NCBI RefSeq assembly: GCF_015832195.1
Contig: NC_052028.1
Span: forward strand, 12,567,501 to 12,631,500
Source: Motacilla alba alba
Lineage: Eukaryota; Chordata; Aves; Passeriformes; Motacillidae
DNA: 64,000 bases
Reading direction: 5' to 3'
Part shown: positions 1 to 12,510 of the stretch, piece by piece
Numbering within the stretch: the first letter of the stretch is position 1
How the letters are laid out: each line of letters opens with the position of its first letter
The notes under the pieces: generated by a model
Databases searched by the model: none
What the model was told of the DNA's origin: nothing
Seen by the model: only the letters and a program-made list of their open reading frames with translations
Made by a program: the position numbers and the translations under genes

Positions 1-3000
1 TAGGCAGATATCTGTACTTCTCTTTCTTCTGTCTGCTATCCCGAAGAAAAATAAATGAAATCAGAAAAAATGTCTAAAAATCTCCTGATAACAGCATATC
101 TGAGATTCCCAGAAACATGTCTTGACCTTCAGCCACTCTCAGTGATTGAAAACATTGCTTTCCCAACATTTCTTGTTCCCAGAGAGTGAACGAGAACTTT
201 CGGTGTAAAAGTTCTCTGTCTTCACTGAACTTTTCAGCTGACTCATCAGCACAGACCCTTTTCAGCCAAAGTTCTGCCTTTTGCCACCTCAGAAATGACA
301 AGCAGCTGAAGAGCACTTCTGCTGACTGTGAGCCAGCTCCTTCAGAGGCAAGGGCAGTAGAGTGGGAAATGGAAGAAGAATCCATTTTATTTCCTTGTGC
401 ATCTTTAAGCAGAGGCAATCAGAAGTTGGCACTGCTGTAATTATCATCATTTTCTCCACTGGCCACAATGAGCTGCAACAAAACCTGCTGCACTCTCTGT
501 GGTGCTTCATCATTTCATATTTACTGTTCTGCTCTGGGGTTTGGCTGGAGTGAAAGAGCAGCCTCCAGAGTTACAGCCCTGCTTGCTCCCTCCTAAATCA
601 AATCATAAAGGATTTTCTGAACTCGCAATGACTGGTGATTGACTGATCATACAGCTTCTCACCAATTTTAGTCACGTGAAAAGCTGGTGCAAAGAGCTGG
701 GGACCTTTTCTACGCCCAGAATGAGGTATCAGATCACATCCACAGGCAGGGACGTAGCTCCATAAACTGAGAACAGAACATCAAACGTGTGGCATTGCTC
801 TGTGGCTCTTATGCAAAGGAACAGAGCAAAATATGCTTTTATCCTCAGAGAAGATACACAGCCCTTCTGACTGTGCTGGAGCTGGCCTCAGGAGATCAGT
901 GAGGTTAGCCAGAAAATGCCTAGGTAGCTAATTGGGTCTAATTTTTTCCAAGTAGCAAAGAATCTAGAAAGGTACTACAATGATTATTTTCCAATGTATT
1001 CTTTTTTTTTAAATGAATTAGCTGGAATATTAATTCTCCCATCCATCTCAAGCTGGTATCTTGACCTCAGCAATTTCAATTTTCCTTCCAGGCTGCAGAG
1101 ACCAAGGTTTTACATAAAGATTTCTTGAAATGCCTGAGGAGATGGCAGTGTTTGCTGCTGGTTGTAAGATTCCTCTCTGAGCCTAGTGGGCCTCTATCAA
1201 ACATGATTCATTTGACTAGTGACAAATAGGATCTGAACTCAACAAAATTTAATCAAAATGGGATAATGTCTGCAATTTTAGTTCAGGCTCTTGCATGGAT
1301 TTCAGGTGAGCTTTTGCTTTCATAAGATCTCAAGTGTCACTTTTTGTCTTTTTTTTTCCTTTCTGAAATTCCTTCTGGGCCTGCATTATTGCTACAATTT
1401 GTTTCACCTTTCACATTGGGTTTTTTAATCTATAAAAGCCCAGTGTGAGTGACTGTAGCTGATATGCTTTGTAAAGTAACTGTTGAAAAAGAATAGGTAT
1501 TCAATTACCTTTCCCTTCTGATCTCATTTCTTCTGTAAATTATTAAAATAATCCTCAAATCATAATAATTTTGAGATTTTGTTTTCTTTTTAAATTCAAA
1601 TCTAGAAAAAAAAGGATGTTTTTCAAGCAGTAATTTCTTTAACATTTCCTTTCCTGTGACTCCCATCTCCCTTCCTGCTTTTTTTTACCTTGTTCCAAAG
1701 ATAAGGAGGAAGTTGTCAGCATGGATCACACTCAAGGTTTTGTGTAGCTGCATTTCAACAAACCCTTAACTTTCACTTCTGAAAATCTCCATCCCTGAAG
1801 AGAGTGGTGGCAGATATACCTCAGGTTCTAGAAATGGTTATTGAGAGGAAGAAGCTGGACCAGGGATCCCACGAGCCAATGGCAGAACTGTGCTGGGGTC
1901 TGCATCACCCAGAGTTGATCCTCAGTGCTCCCCTTGCTGCTTAGAAGCCTGTGGACTTCTTGCCCTCCTGGTTGGTTATCTTTTGGTTTGGTTTCAGCTC
2001 AGGGTGGAGAGCTTCTCACAGGGCTCTTTGTTTCCTGGCAAGTCTGTTTTCTTGGGGTTAAAAAAGAAAAGGAAAATAGAAAAGCACACATCTCTGCCGG
2101 GGTTCTATGCTCCCACATACACACTGTGCCACTCAGGAGCAGACCAGCCAATAGCAAATTCTTAGCTGATGTTGTCTTTTCCCAACCTTTTCCCACTCCA
2201 TTTCTCTTCTTCAGTCCTCTAATTTTCTACCCTTTAGTTGAGAACATTGGATGGGCTTCCATAGCCCATTTTAAAAATGAGGTGTTATTTTATATAGCCC
2301 TTCAATGAAACAATCCATTATGTGTTTGAAAGTAAAGTGGCAACTTGTGTCCATCAGCCTCATGTTGCTGCTCAGCCTCATTAAATGGCTGCTGTGAGAA
2401 GAACTGGTGACTATTAGTTGTACTTTAAGTAATCATATTTCTCTAATGCACACATTATTTTGTAGAAAATCTGAGCTTATTTTTAGATGAAAGATAATGT
2501 GAATGTATCTTCATGAACAGTGCAATAATAGATTAGAGGATAAGCTGGGATTTCTGATCAGAGCCCCTGTGATAGCCCAAACCTAGAGCTGCACATTACA
2601 ATTCCTCTCCCGGAATTTGCACCATGGCTGCTATGTGATCATGCAAATAGCTCTAGGCTAAGTTCAGATGGATGGTATTCAGCATTTAATCTTCCTCTAG
2701 AAGCTCTGGGATATGGTAAAGCTCAGATATGGTAAAATTTCTCTTCTCAGCTTACAAGGCAAAGTAGGGTTTTACCAAGAGATCAGGGAAATGCAGCAAC
2801 CACAAAGGAGGAAGGCCCATTTGGATTAGAGTCCAAATTTGGATCTATCTTGGCTTCGCCATTGTTGTGGTCACTGTGGATGGCACCAATTTCATGAACA
2901 CCCTCTGACAGTACCTGAAAAATAATTTCCAGCAGCACTCAGCACTAATTTTCACTAAGCCAAAGTCAAGGCAATTTTGAGGTGAGATTCCTTGTGTGAT

Positions 3001-6000
3001 GCTCACTGCAGCCATCCCAACATGTGCTATGCAATAACCAGTGCAGAAATTGTCATTAACAGATGTTGGCTAGATAAAGCTGATGCCTTTTTGCCATCTA
3101 TTGCATGTAGGCACTGCCCTGCTCAGTGTCAGGCCCTGATATGAGCATTTGCTGCACTTGTTCATGTAACTGTTTGGTCCAAAATTCTCTGAACACAAGG
3201 AAGGTGCAGTGGGGCAGAACCAGTGAATGCCTGGGTACATGCTGACCTCCTGCTGGAATCAAGTGGTTCTTGCAATTCCCACCAATTTTCCCTGAAATTT
3301 TACCACTACCAGGTTGTTAAAAATGAAGTTTTGTGTGGGGAAAGGCCCTTTATAAACGTGAGGCAAATCAGAACAGCCACTGCTGGAAGATCACAGATCT
3401 TGGTGAGGATGTGCCCATCTGGTGGCCTGTCCCCCCTGCAGTGGGAGAGGGACTGTTCTCAGCCAGGCTGGCAAAAGGCTCCTGAGGGGTGGACAGAAGG
3501 TCCAGCCCAGCTGTCATATAAACCCCCCCATATAAAACCTAACCAAGGAAAACACCAGGAAAATCAATAAACACAGAAACACTCCCAGAAAAGAAGGACA
3601 GTGGAAGAGGCTAATCCATTAAAAGTAAAGGATTTTGGTTTACTGGTTGAAAAAGTCTGAGAAATGAATCAAAGGCCTGTCCAAATAAATCCCTGATAGA
3701 GAAAGCATTGACCTGTTCAAGAAGAAAGTCTGATAAGTGAATACATTTCAAATACGTGGATCCAAACCACATTGCCCAGTAGCAGAGCACCTTCTCCTTT
3801 CCCCATATTTTCACGGTTATCTATCATAGAAATAGACACACATGCAGTGAAAATCACTATTTGACAGGTTTCTGCAGTACAGCAGGCAGCTTGGCATTCT
3901 GGAAGCATTTAAAGGCAAATCTTAAACCCTGTGGGTGTCTGACTTTATTGTAACTTCTCAAAGTCCAGAGAAGTGGTACATCAACCTTTTTCTCCTCTCC
4001 AGGTCTGAAATTCGTATTGGGGGAATGGTGGAGTGTGTCAGCTTGGGTTGGTGTGAGATACCCTTGTTAAATCCATGTTGCTTATCCATTTTCTAATTAA
4101 GCCTGTGACTGTAAGAACAATTTCCTTTGGAGTTTGTTTTGGAGCTGGAATGCTGCTGAGGTTACATTAGCAGGCCTCTTGGTGGCAAAACCTGTTTTCA
4201 TTGTTTCTGTATAGGCAATATATGGAAGCAAATTCCCTTGATAGGCTTCTTGGATGTCCCTGCTCCAAGGCCTGTGATTTTATAAAGCAGTTGTATCACT
4301 CTTCTGGCACAAGAGGTTCTCATCTACTGCTCTCAGAGACATTTACTTGATCTCAAGCCAAGTTGAAGGCCTTGTCTCCACACTCACCATGAGACAATTT
4401 CAATTCACACTCTGTGTTAGCTTTACTTAAATCTCATACTTTCCATGCAATGTCCTTGATTTTTCTATTTCTGTCCCATGTTTGCTCCCATGTCAGGGAA
4501 ATTTCTACTCTTTGGTTTTGCCTGTGTGACAGATCTCAGCCTCACTGTGTCAGTTCTGACCTTGGCTCTACCCAACAGGGCACAGTTGGCTTTTTGCTGC
4601 TGCTTTTCAGCAGAACCAACCCAATTTGCCCTCTTAACTCTCTTGTAGCCAAACACTGATGTGGAAGAGGTTTGTCTTTCTCTGCTCATTCAGCGTTCTC
4701 CCTCTCTGGCTGTAGACGAGGCCAAAATGAATTGAAGGGACTTGAGAACCTGAGTAGTAACAGAAGGGTGGGATTTTTAATGATTTCTATCCAGGATCTG
4801 ACAAGAGCATCTGCAGTCAGCAGCCTTCAAACTGCAGTGGGCTTTGTTTGACAATTTTTGTGAGTCATAACATGGGAGCCAGGATCCACTGTTCCTAATC
4901 AACCTCTACAGCAACCTATTCCCTCACCAGTGGTAAACAACAAACCAGCAAAATCCTGCAACACAGAGCAAAGGATTCATGCTTATAATAACGAGTTTTC
5001 CATGGTTTAAATGACAGCACTCTGAAATTAACAGTTCCAGAACTGTTGTTGCATTCAGGTAATTGTATTCAGGTATTACATCTTAAAATAATTGATTGAA
5101 GAAAAATAGTTGTGACATAGCAGCCGTGCAACGATTTTTCATAAATAATGTTGCTTTTCATTTGTTCCTAAGTCCTCATTTAATATGCTTTTAAAATCAA
5201 TTACTATTTAATCAACAATATGAAGTCCAAGGGAATCCTCATGAAGCATTATTGCAAAGCACTGGTGCATGCAGTTACTGTCTCTAATCTAGAAATTCAA
5301 GCCTTCCAACTTTCCAGTAGCAAGCCATACAAATCTGTGGTTTAAAAATTAAAGACTGTTTAGTTGATGGTTAAGAAAAAAATAGTAAAATTCCTTTCCT
5401 TCTGGCAAACAAGTACTAAACTGATAGTGTGCTTGGGGTGCCATTGTCTTACATCACCTGGGTCATAGAAAAAGCTGCTTTCTCCTTGGAGAATCCCTGT
5501 AAAACCACTGAGACTGGATCAGGGCAGTTGTGTGGTTGTTGCTCTGATGAGCAGCCCACGAAGCAGAGCTGGCTGCAGCCAGAGAGCAGGAGCTGTCCGG
5601 GCCAGGCTGGCTGGTGTGAACACAGCACACACTGCTGCCTGGGGCTGAGCAGCCCAGAGATGGTGCAGGGTGCCCAGACTCCTCCTCAGTGCTCAAACAC
5701 AAAAGATGAGGCTGCTTCGCTCCTCACAGGACTTGTCAGTGCCACACAACTTCTGGCAAAATTTCCAGCTGCAGCCGAGCACGCTCAAATCCTCCACAGT
5801 TTCCTGAGTGAAAGTGGGGTAATTTGAAGATGAACATGAGATTTCAAAGCAAACATCTGGTTTGAAAGCTTTTCTCTTCCTTTCTTTGTCCTTCCTGTTT
5901 CAGCTAGGTCTTTCAGACCTCAGTTTGAAGATGATGTCTAATGCAGTCCTTTCCTGTGACAGTGACTCCATTCTTATGTCACAAATAATTTTTTCATGTA

Positions 6001-8579
6001 ACCATAGGTAACTTATAGAGAAAGTACATAAAAAGGCTTTGGGTATTTTTAGGTTGTTCCTTCAGAGCTTATGAGAAAAAAAATATATATTAAAAGGCAG
6101 TGTAAACTAAATTTCCAAATATTCATAAGTCTCTTGGAAGAATTGTGGGGTTTATTAAATCTCTTTAGCATTCTACTCTTGAAATTGGCATAGTCATAGA
6201 AGCCCACCTTCCATCACCTCATATTTTCCATTTGCAAAATGTGAATTTTCTTATTTTTACTGGTCTTTTTTTTTTTTTTTTTGTAAAGCCTGTGGCTTAA
6301 GAGTGCTCCCCTTGTTATAGTCCTGTGGGTTAAAATCAGTGTCACAAATGTGCTTGGACTCAGCAAGAGTGTTAAAAGTCCTGAAACATTGTTGGTGTTC
6401 ATTATTGCTGCAGATGGGGCTGTGTGAGAAGGGATGAAAAGAATGTGTATAATACTGGGAGTGGAAGCAAAAATAAACTGTAAAAGAAAGAATATTCTAA
6501 TTTCAAGTCCTGAAAATGTTCTCTGAGCCAGAGCAGGTGCAAAGTTGCAGTAGCAGCTCTCAGCCTAGAAGGTTTTAGACGGTACCATGTCCCCTCCTCT
6601 CTGAAGGAATGAAGTTTCCCATGCAGGGCAAGGGATGCACTTCAGGGACATGTCAGGAACCTTCCTTCCAGAAACCTCTGGATCATCCACTTCCAGCAGT
6701 GCCCATCCATAGCATGAAGAGGGGAAAAAAACTCAAGATGCTGAGATGGGAATTGATGTTTCAGGGTGATATTTGTGCCAGCTGCAAGATTATCTTGGCA
6801 TCTAATGGGTAACAAGATGGCATAAATGATTGTTAGCTAATGCAGCATTATACCAAATGGACCCATTATGCTGCAAGGAGTGCAAAATAAATTCTGGATG
6901 ATGGGACATATTCTTAGCCAAAGAGGGAATTTCAGGGAAGAAAAAGCCTTTGTTGGATGTCTTTGTTTGTTTAACAGGAGATTATAAAAAATTACAGTCC
7001 CAGGCTAAGTTATATCATCACACCCCCTAAAAATACACAAATAATGAATTTATTAGTCAAAGCCAACACTATATCCAGTAGTTATAGATTGTCTTAACAC
7101 ACTTCTGAGCCCCACAGTGGATTTCCCAAAGGCACACATAGTAGTAAGATGGAGAGAATCAGGTGACAAGCCAAGGGGCTTTTATTCCACATGGACCAAG
7201 TTTGTGAGTTTTGACCCGGTGCCCCAATTAACGTGATGGTTGATGGCAGAAACCCTGCCAGAGGAATCTCCCTCCTACAAAACACCTGATGAGGCTGGCT
7301 TTGTGTCAAGAACACCAGCAGGAAAGGGCAGGACCAAGTGCAGCTCAGCAGGGATGGCCAGGCTGCGAGAGGTTTCTGTTCCTGTGTCTCACTCTGCCCT
7401 GCACAGGGCAGGACTCAATCCAGCACAGAGCCCAGGCAGCAAGGACCTGGAACTCCAGCACAGTCTCTGCTGCTCTCAGCTCCCTTAAGAAATCCATAGA
7501 TTTCAAAATCAACCTTTTTAATCTTTAATAGCAACAGACTCATGAGAGATTATAATTGTTGATTCCAGTGGCAGACAGAGAGAGAAAGAGCCTGGAGCCC
7601 TGAGCCAAGTTTTTAAAACATGCCCGACCAAAAGCATTAGGAAAGCAGTGTGTCAAAGTCTTTTTCAGTCATTTGTGCTCTGGCTTTCTGAAAACAAGCT
7701 TCTGTGTGCCAGTATTCCCCTGTCCCTTGCAGTTGGGCTGAGGTGGAAGAGCCTGCCATTTAATTCTTGTCTCCACTGCCAGAGCTGGCTCCTGCAGCTC
7801 GTGTGGCTGAATATTGATATCCATATGCCTGGTGAAGCACAGACACAGCAAATCAGTTTGCACCAGCAGTAATCTCTTGGTAAATACTGGGTGCCTTTCC
7901 AAAAATCAGTTCTAGTGCCAGGCATTGTGTGGTAGTGCAGGAGTTGCTGGGTGAAAATGTGCTCCTTGCTGGTGCCTGGGATGTGGTTTGCTCTGCAGGG
8001 GACAGCATCCAAGGCTCTGAGGTGCTGTGCAAGGCACCGCAGGCAGCAAAACTGCCCCCAGGACCTCCCATCTCACTCAGAAGGAGAAAAGCCACGTCCT
8101 GGAGTCAGGGGGAGGTGAAGTCATGGCTTGGGGATGTTTCCTTGTGATTTCCTTTAGAAATAATAGGTCAGATTTTCCAGTTCTTTAGGCTCTGCTGTTT
8201 GTCCCCAGTACCAGCCCTTTGTCCCATGACTCCTGAGCCCCTTCTGCAGCCATCAAAGGTGAGAGACACAATGCAGGAGCAAGCAGACATTGCCATTTCT
8301 AAATGAGGGTCTCGATGCTCACTCTGTCCCTGGGCAGGGGACATTGATCTCTCACACTCATCAGGGGCACATCAGCTGAAGGAGGCCCTGGGAGAGCCCA
8401 GCCTGGCAGGGGCACCCTGCTCCCAAGCGGGCAGAGTGCTGTGGCTTAGGGTTGGCAACTCTTTCCATTATTATTTTTGTTTTAAGAAATTCTGCTTTCC
8501 ATTTCTCGTGCAAAATGTACCTGCCAGGAAGGAAACAAAGTAACCTGTTGAGAGGAGCAGAAAATGAAGGGCTATTTTA
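1..8579. other. Upstream intergenic DNA, no gene recognised
   Basis: I see no exon, RNA gene or clear transposon here. Open frames are short (at most about 137 codons) and resemble no family I know. Visible details are an octamer motif ATGCAAAT at 2641-2648, a 17-T run at 6266-6282, and AT-rich slowly varying sequence near 5000-5260 that could be conserved noncoding DNA. In mammals GRIA1 is preceded by a large gene-poor interval, and an empty tract here fits that. Confidence 0.6.
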
Positions 8580-8601
8580 AATCACATTATATAATGTGAT
8601 T
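8580..8601. repeat. 22-bp perfect AT-rich palindrome
   Basis: The left arm AATCACATTAT (8580-8590) is followed directly by its exact reverse complement ATAATGTGATT (8591-8601), with no spacer. The symmetry ends at the next base on each side. It could be a dimeric protein-binding site, a cruciform-prone site or the remnant of a small inverted-repeat element. No flanking target duplication was seen. Confidence 0.9.
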
Positions 8602-11600
8602 ATGATAAATTTTTCTTAACCCTTGAGTCACAGATAACTACAGAGATGGAGTTTCCCCTAAGCTTGAAAAAAGGCAGAGACTGTTAACAGTAAAATATTC
8701 TTTTATGATTTAAATTAATCTTTCTTCATATTTCATTCTGCACAAAGAGGGTGTCTAGAGGTTTTCTTACCAGGGAAGTGCCCCTGACTCAAAATAGCAC
8801 TTGGTGGCAGCAGGTTGTCCCTTCTGTGGCCTGTTTGTCCCAGCAGGGCAGGAGTGTGCTTGAGGCTGTTCCATGTCCGAGCTGCTCTGCATTCCTCACC
8901 ACCCTTGGATGCTTCAGGGGAGCAAGGAGGAGAATCTTTTATCACCCTCCTGTTCCTCTTGGATGCAGAAAGGAGTCAGGGCTGCTGCCTGCAGCCAAAG
9001 CCCTGCCTTCAGAAATACTTCAGGAGCTGGGTCTGCCTGTAATTTTCTCTTCTGCAGGGAAGGACATATTTACTGTGAGACTGTGCATCACACTTGAGCT
9101 GTGGCAGCCTGGACCACAGCTTGGATTTGTCCTTTGCTTTTTCTGGGCAGTGGAAAGGGATTGATTCCCTGATTTAGCCACCTCAGTGGTCTGCCTGAAG
9201 TGGAACAGAAACCTCTCCTCCTGCCTGGATACAAATGGGGGAGATGGAGGAGGCACCACAAGATAAGGCAGTGCTTGAGCTCAGGAATTTCCTATTCAGG
9301 AGCCAGATCTCAGGTTTGCTGCTCTGCTCCTGTGTGCAGTGCTCACCCACACTCAGTGCCTCTCTCTGGGGTTCACCATGGCAGGAAGCAGCAGTTCAAA
9401 GGTCCAGCACAAATCCTGCTTCACAGTGACCTGCACAGCTTCAGCAAGTGTGCAGGAGGACTGAAGAGGGCAAAGGTTCCTGTCAGAGCTGAGCTGCAGC
9501 TTTAAGCCCTCACAATTTCTGCAAATGCTGTCGCATCTCAATTGATACCAAGATGATTTTTTGCCTCTTTTACATACCTTTTAAATAACTTTTGTGTATC
9601 CCCAGTATTCTTAGCATGCATCCTTGTCATTCCTTAAGTCTGATAACTTAGCATAGTCCTGGTATCCTGTTAGGCCAGGAGACCAAACATCCTAAAGGCC
9701 TCATAGAAGGAGACCATAAAACCCTGGAGTATCTGGGGAAACCAAGGTGCTGTCTAGAACACATCCTGTAAACTGCAGATTTGGCCCATCCAGGGAGGGA
9801 TTCCACAGATGGAGGAATATCACACCATTCATCCAGACCTCCCGTTGGGGCTTCCTTGTCAGAGATGCTAATTTGTAAGGTCTGTAAATTGTATATGGGA
9901 TCTATCATGTGTGTGCATCACAGTGCGTCCCACCTGGGAGAAGTGGTGCACCATAAAGATCCTTATTTAAATACTAAGGTAAAAACCTCTTATCCCTGTG
10001 TCTGGTTCAATTTTTTAAGACCAGGTAAAGGCATCACAATGAGAATCTAACATCCCAAACATCCAGTCACAGCAGGGCTGGCTGGAACAATAAGCCCTAA
10101 AGGATATTCAGTAACAGGAATGGCTTGGGACATTGGATTTTTAATAATTTTTCTTGGTGTTTGCCAGCTGCAGCAGCACACATCTTGCTGCTCACTCATG
10201 GATGGGAGAGGTCTCGCCTGCCTGGCTTCTCCCTCTGCCTGGGAGTGCACTGGAAAACTGCTGGAGAAAGAGGACAGAGCCATACTTCACGGAGAACATT
10301 TCTGTAATGGGGAAAATTAGTTTGAACTCACTGTTTCAAGCTTCTGTGTCACCAAGAAACTCAGGACCTTTATTTATTATTTGTATTACAGTAGCACCTA
10401 GAGGCCCCAGGTTGCTAGGGTTTGTAGAGCACTTTTCAGGAGATGGCTACTGCTCCTATTTCATTATAAAATGATGAGAAGAGTGAGAATGGAGGGGAGA
10501 AGAGTGACCTGGCTGAGGTGCTATGGAGCATAATAGAAAGTAAAGTTCTAGCTCTCTCAGTGGGTGCTTGTGCTGCCAAGCACTGAGGTCACAGCACTTC
10601 AAGAAGCTGCAGTGCCTTCAGCTCAGCTATAAAAAAATGACTGCTCACTTCTGGCCCTTCTTCAGCAGTGGTGTGAGTGAATCCATTTTATTCCACATTG
10701 CAACGGATTAAGTTGATGGCTGTGATCTGGCTGAGGGCTGGTGGCACCTTCAGATGTGTTTGCTTGGCTGCCTGTGATCAACTGTCCTCTCACACCTGAG
10801 CCCCATTCACTGCAAATTCTACTTGCAATTTCAGTCTGGACATGAGCTTGTTCATTTCTTCCTAAACTATGGAATAGCCATCTCTCTTCATTCCAGTTTT
10901 AACATGCTGGAACTCTCTCCTGATTGTTCCTCTCTTTGGTCAGAAAAGAGGAATTTGTTGAAGACACTGAAGATGAGCCAGTTCAGACACAGCACCTCTG
11001 TGTGAAGGGTGTACGTCTGCACATCCCCACAGAAAAACTTGCTGCTTCTCTCATCAGGTGCAAACCTGGCATGGACCCTGTTGGGAGGTAGAGTGGGACT
11101 TAAATGTATATTTTGATGCATTTGCTACCACCCCTCTGAAATTCTGCTGGCATTTATAGCAATAATAGCTCTGCTTGTGAAGAAAGAGATTCTGTTATAA
11201 AAGAGCAATCTCTGCCTTTCAAAGGAAACACTTAAAAACTATGCATTTTCTTTCTCTTACCTAAAGTTTCAGTGCCTTTATAGGAAACATGAGCTGTAAT
11301 TTCACTGTTTTCCTTCTCTAAAGTATGTTTTAGAAGGAAATCAGACCTCAGCACATTCTGTAGTTTTTCAAAAGAGCAGTGCAGAACTGGCAGTACTACA
11401 ATCTAAATCTTGTCTAAAAGCCTGACAAGAATAGGAGTAATAGGTGCAAAGTCTCTATTTATTTAGCTCCAGCCACCACCAGTTCTGAATTTATCTTTTG
11501 CATCATCCTTATGCAATACTGACAAAAAGTCTTAATGTTTTGTGACTTGGCAATGTGAGCACCAGGTCGTGCCCATGGTCATGCCATGGTCTTCCACAAA

Positions 11601-12387
11601 GCTGGAGGCACAGCCTAGTGCTAGTCTAGTCTAGAGTGCTAGTCTTGGCAAAGCCCAGCTGGGGGATCAGACCTGCAGAGACGCCCTGAACATATTGGTT
11701 GTTCAAACATTTTTTCCCAATCTTTTCACTTTGTGTCAGCCTCGTTCAGGACAAGTTCATTGAAGGCATCTTTGAGTGATCAGCTCTCTGTTCTCCACCC
11801 ATTTCACCCTTGTCTGCTCTGCTGATCCTGACTAATGCAGAGCCAGCAATGGTGAGGAGAGGCCCTGGTAACTCTGCCATCTCCTTGAGTGTGATGTGAT
11901 GCTTCTGCTGTTAAAGACAGAGCAGGAGCACTCACAAAACCGTCTGACAAAGCTCTTTGAAAGCCCCTCCTAAACCCTCCTAGGCTGACAGGCATTTGAG
12001 TGAAGTCCTGTGCTTTTTTTCCCCTCTTACAAGTATTCTCCCTTTGGAGTTGCTCAGGGTGGATCCCTTTCACTGTCATGAGAGTGGCTAGCAGGAGGAA
12101 AAGGATGTTTTTATTCCTCAGTGATTTGTAGACCTTTCAAATGAAGCTGATTCTGGGCATCCCCGAGCTGCTGGCTGAGCTCTGGCTCTGCTCAAGTAAC
12201 TGGGCTGGGATCAGCTCCCAGGCTGGAGAGCTCCCTTCTGGCACTCCTGCACGGTTCTCCAAACCAGCCAGAGTCCATGCCAGCACATTTGGTGTAAATA
12301 CTCAAAGATTCAGGTCCTATTTAGCAAGCAGCAGCAGCTGACCCTTCTCTCTCATATTTTCCCTAGAGCGGGAAGTTCCAAGTCCTT
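8602..12387. other. Upstream intergenic DNA, no gene recognised
   Basis: This is mixed-composition noncoding sequence. Short open frames occur around 8750-9500 in a GC-richer patch, overlap each other on both strands, and lack recognisable domains or splice context. A small CTAGT-type repetition occurs near 11621-11646. Nothing else stands out. Confidence 0.55.
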
Positions 12388-12427
12388 TAACCCTTTATCC
12401 ATCTCATTAACCCTTTATCCATCTCAT
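12388..12427. repeat. 20-bp perfect tandem duplication
   Basis: A 20-bp unit beginning TAACCCTTTATCC occurs at 12388-12407 and again, without any mismatch, at 12408-12427. Each unit holds a TTATCC (GATA-type, GGATAA on the other strand) core, so the duplication doubles a potential GATA-factor site. The identity of the two copies suggests a recent replication-slippage event. Confidence 0.9.
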
Positions 12428-12478
12428 TGCAGCCTAGACTAAGGAAATTTGAACAGATCAGCCCCAACATTAGCCCAT

Positions 12479-12510
12479 TTCTAATTAGCCTCGTTGCCAT
12501 AGCGACTTGG
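12479..12510. promoter_or_regulatory. Candidate RFX X-box next to a homeodomain-type site
   Basis: GTTGCCATAGCGAC at 12493-12506 fits the RFX X-box consensus (GTNRCC, 0-3 bases, RGYAAC) with one mismatch in the right half. A TAATTAG homeodomain core lies a few bases to the left, around 12482-12488. The pairing resembles a distal enhancer core. Function and conservation are inferred and untested. Confidence 0.3.
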
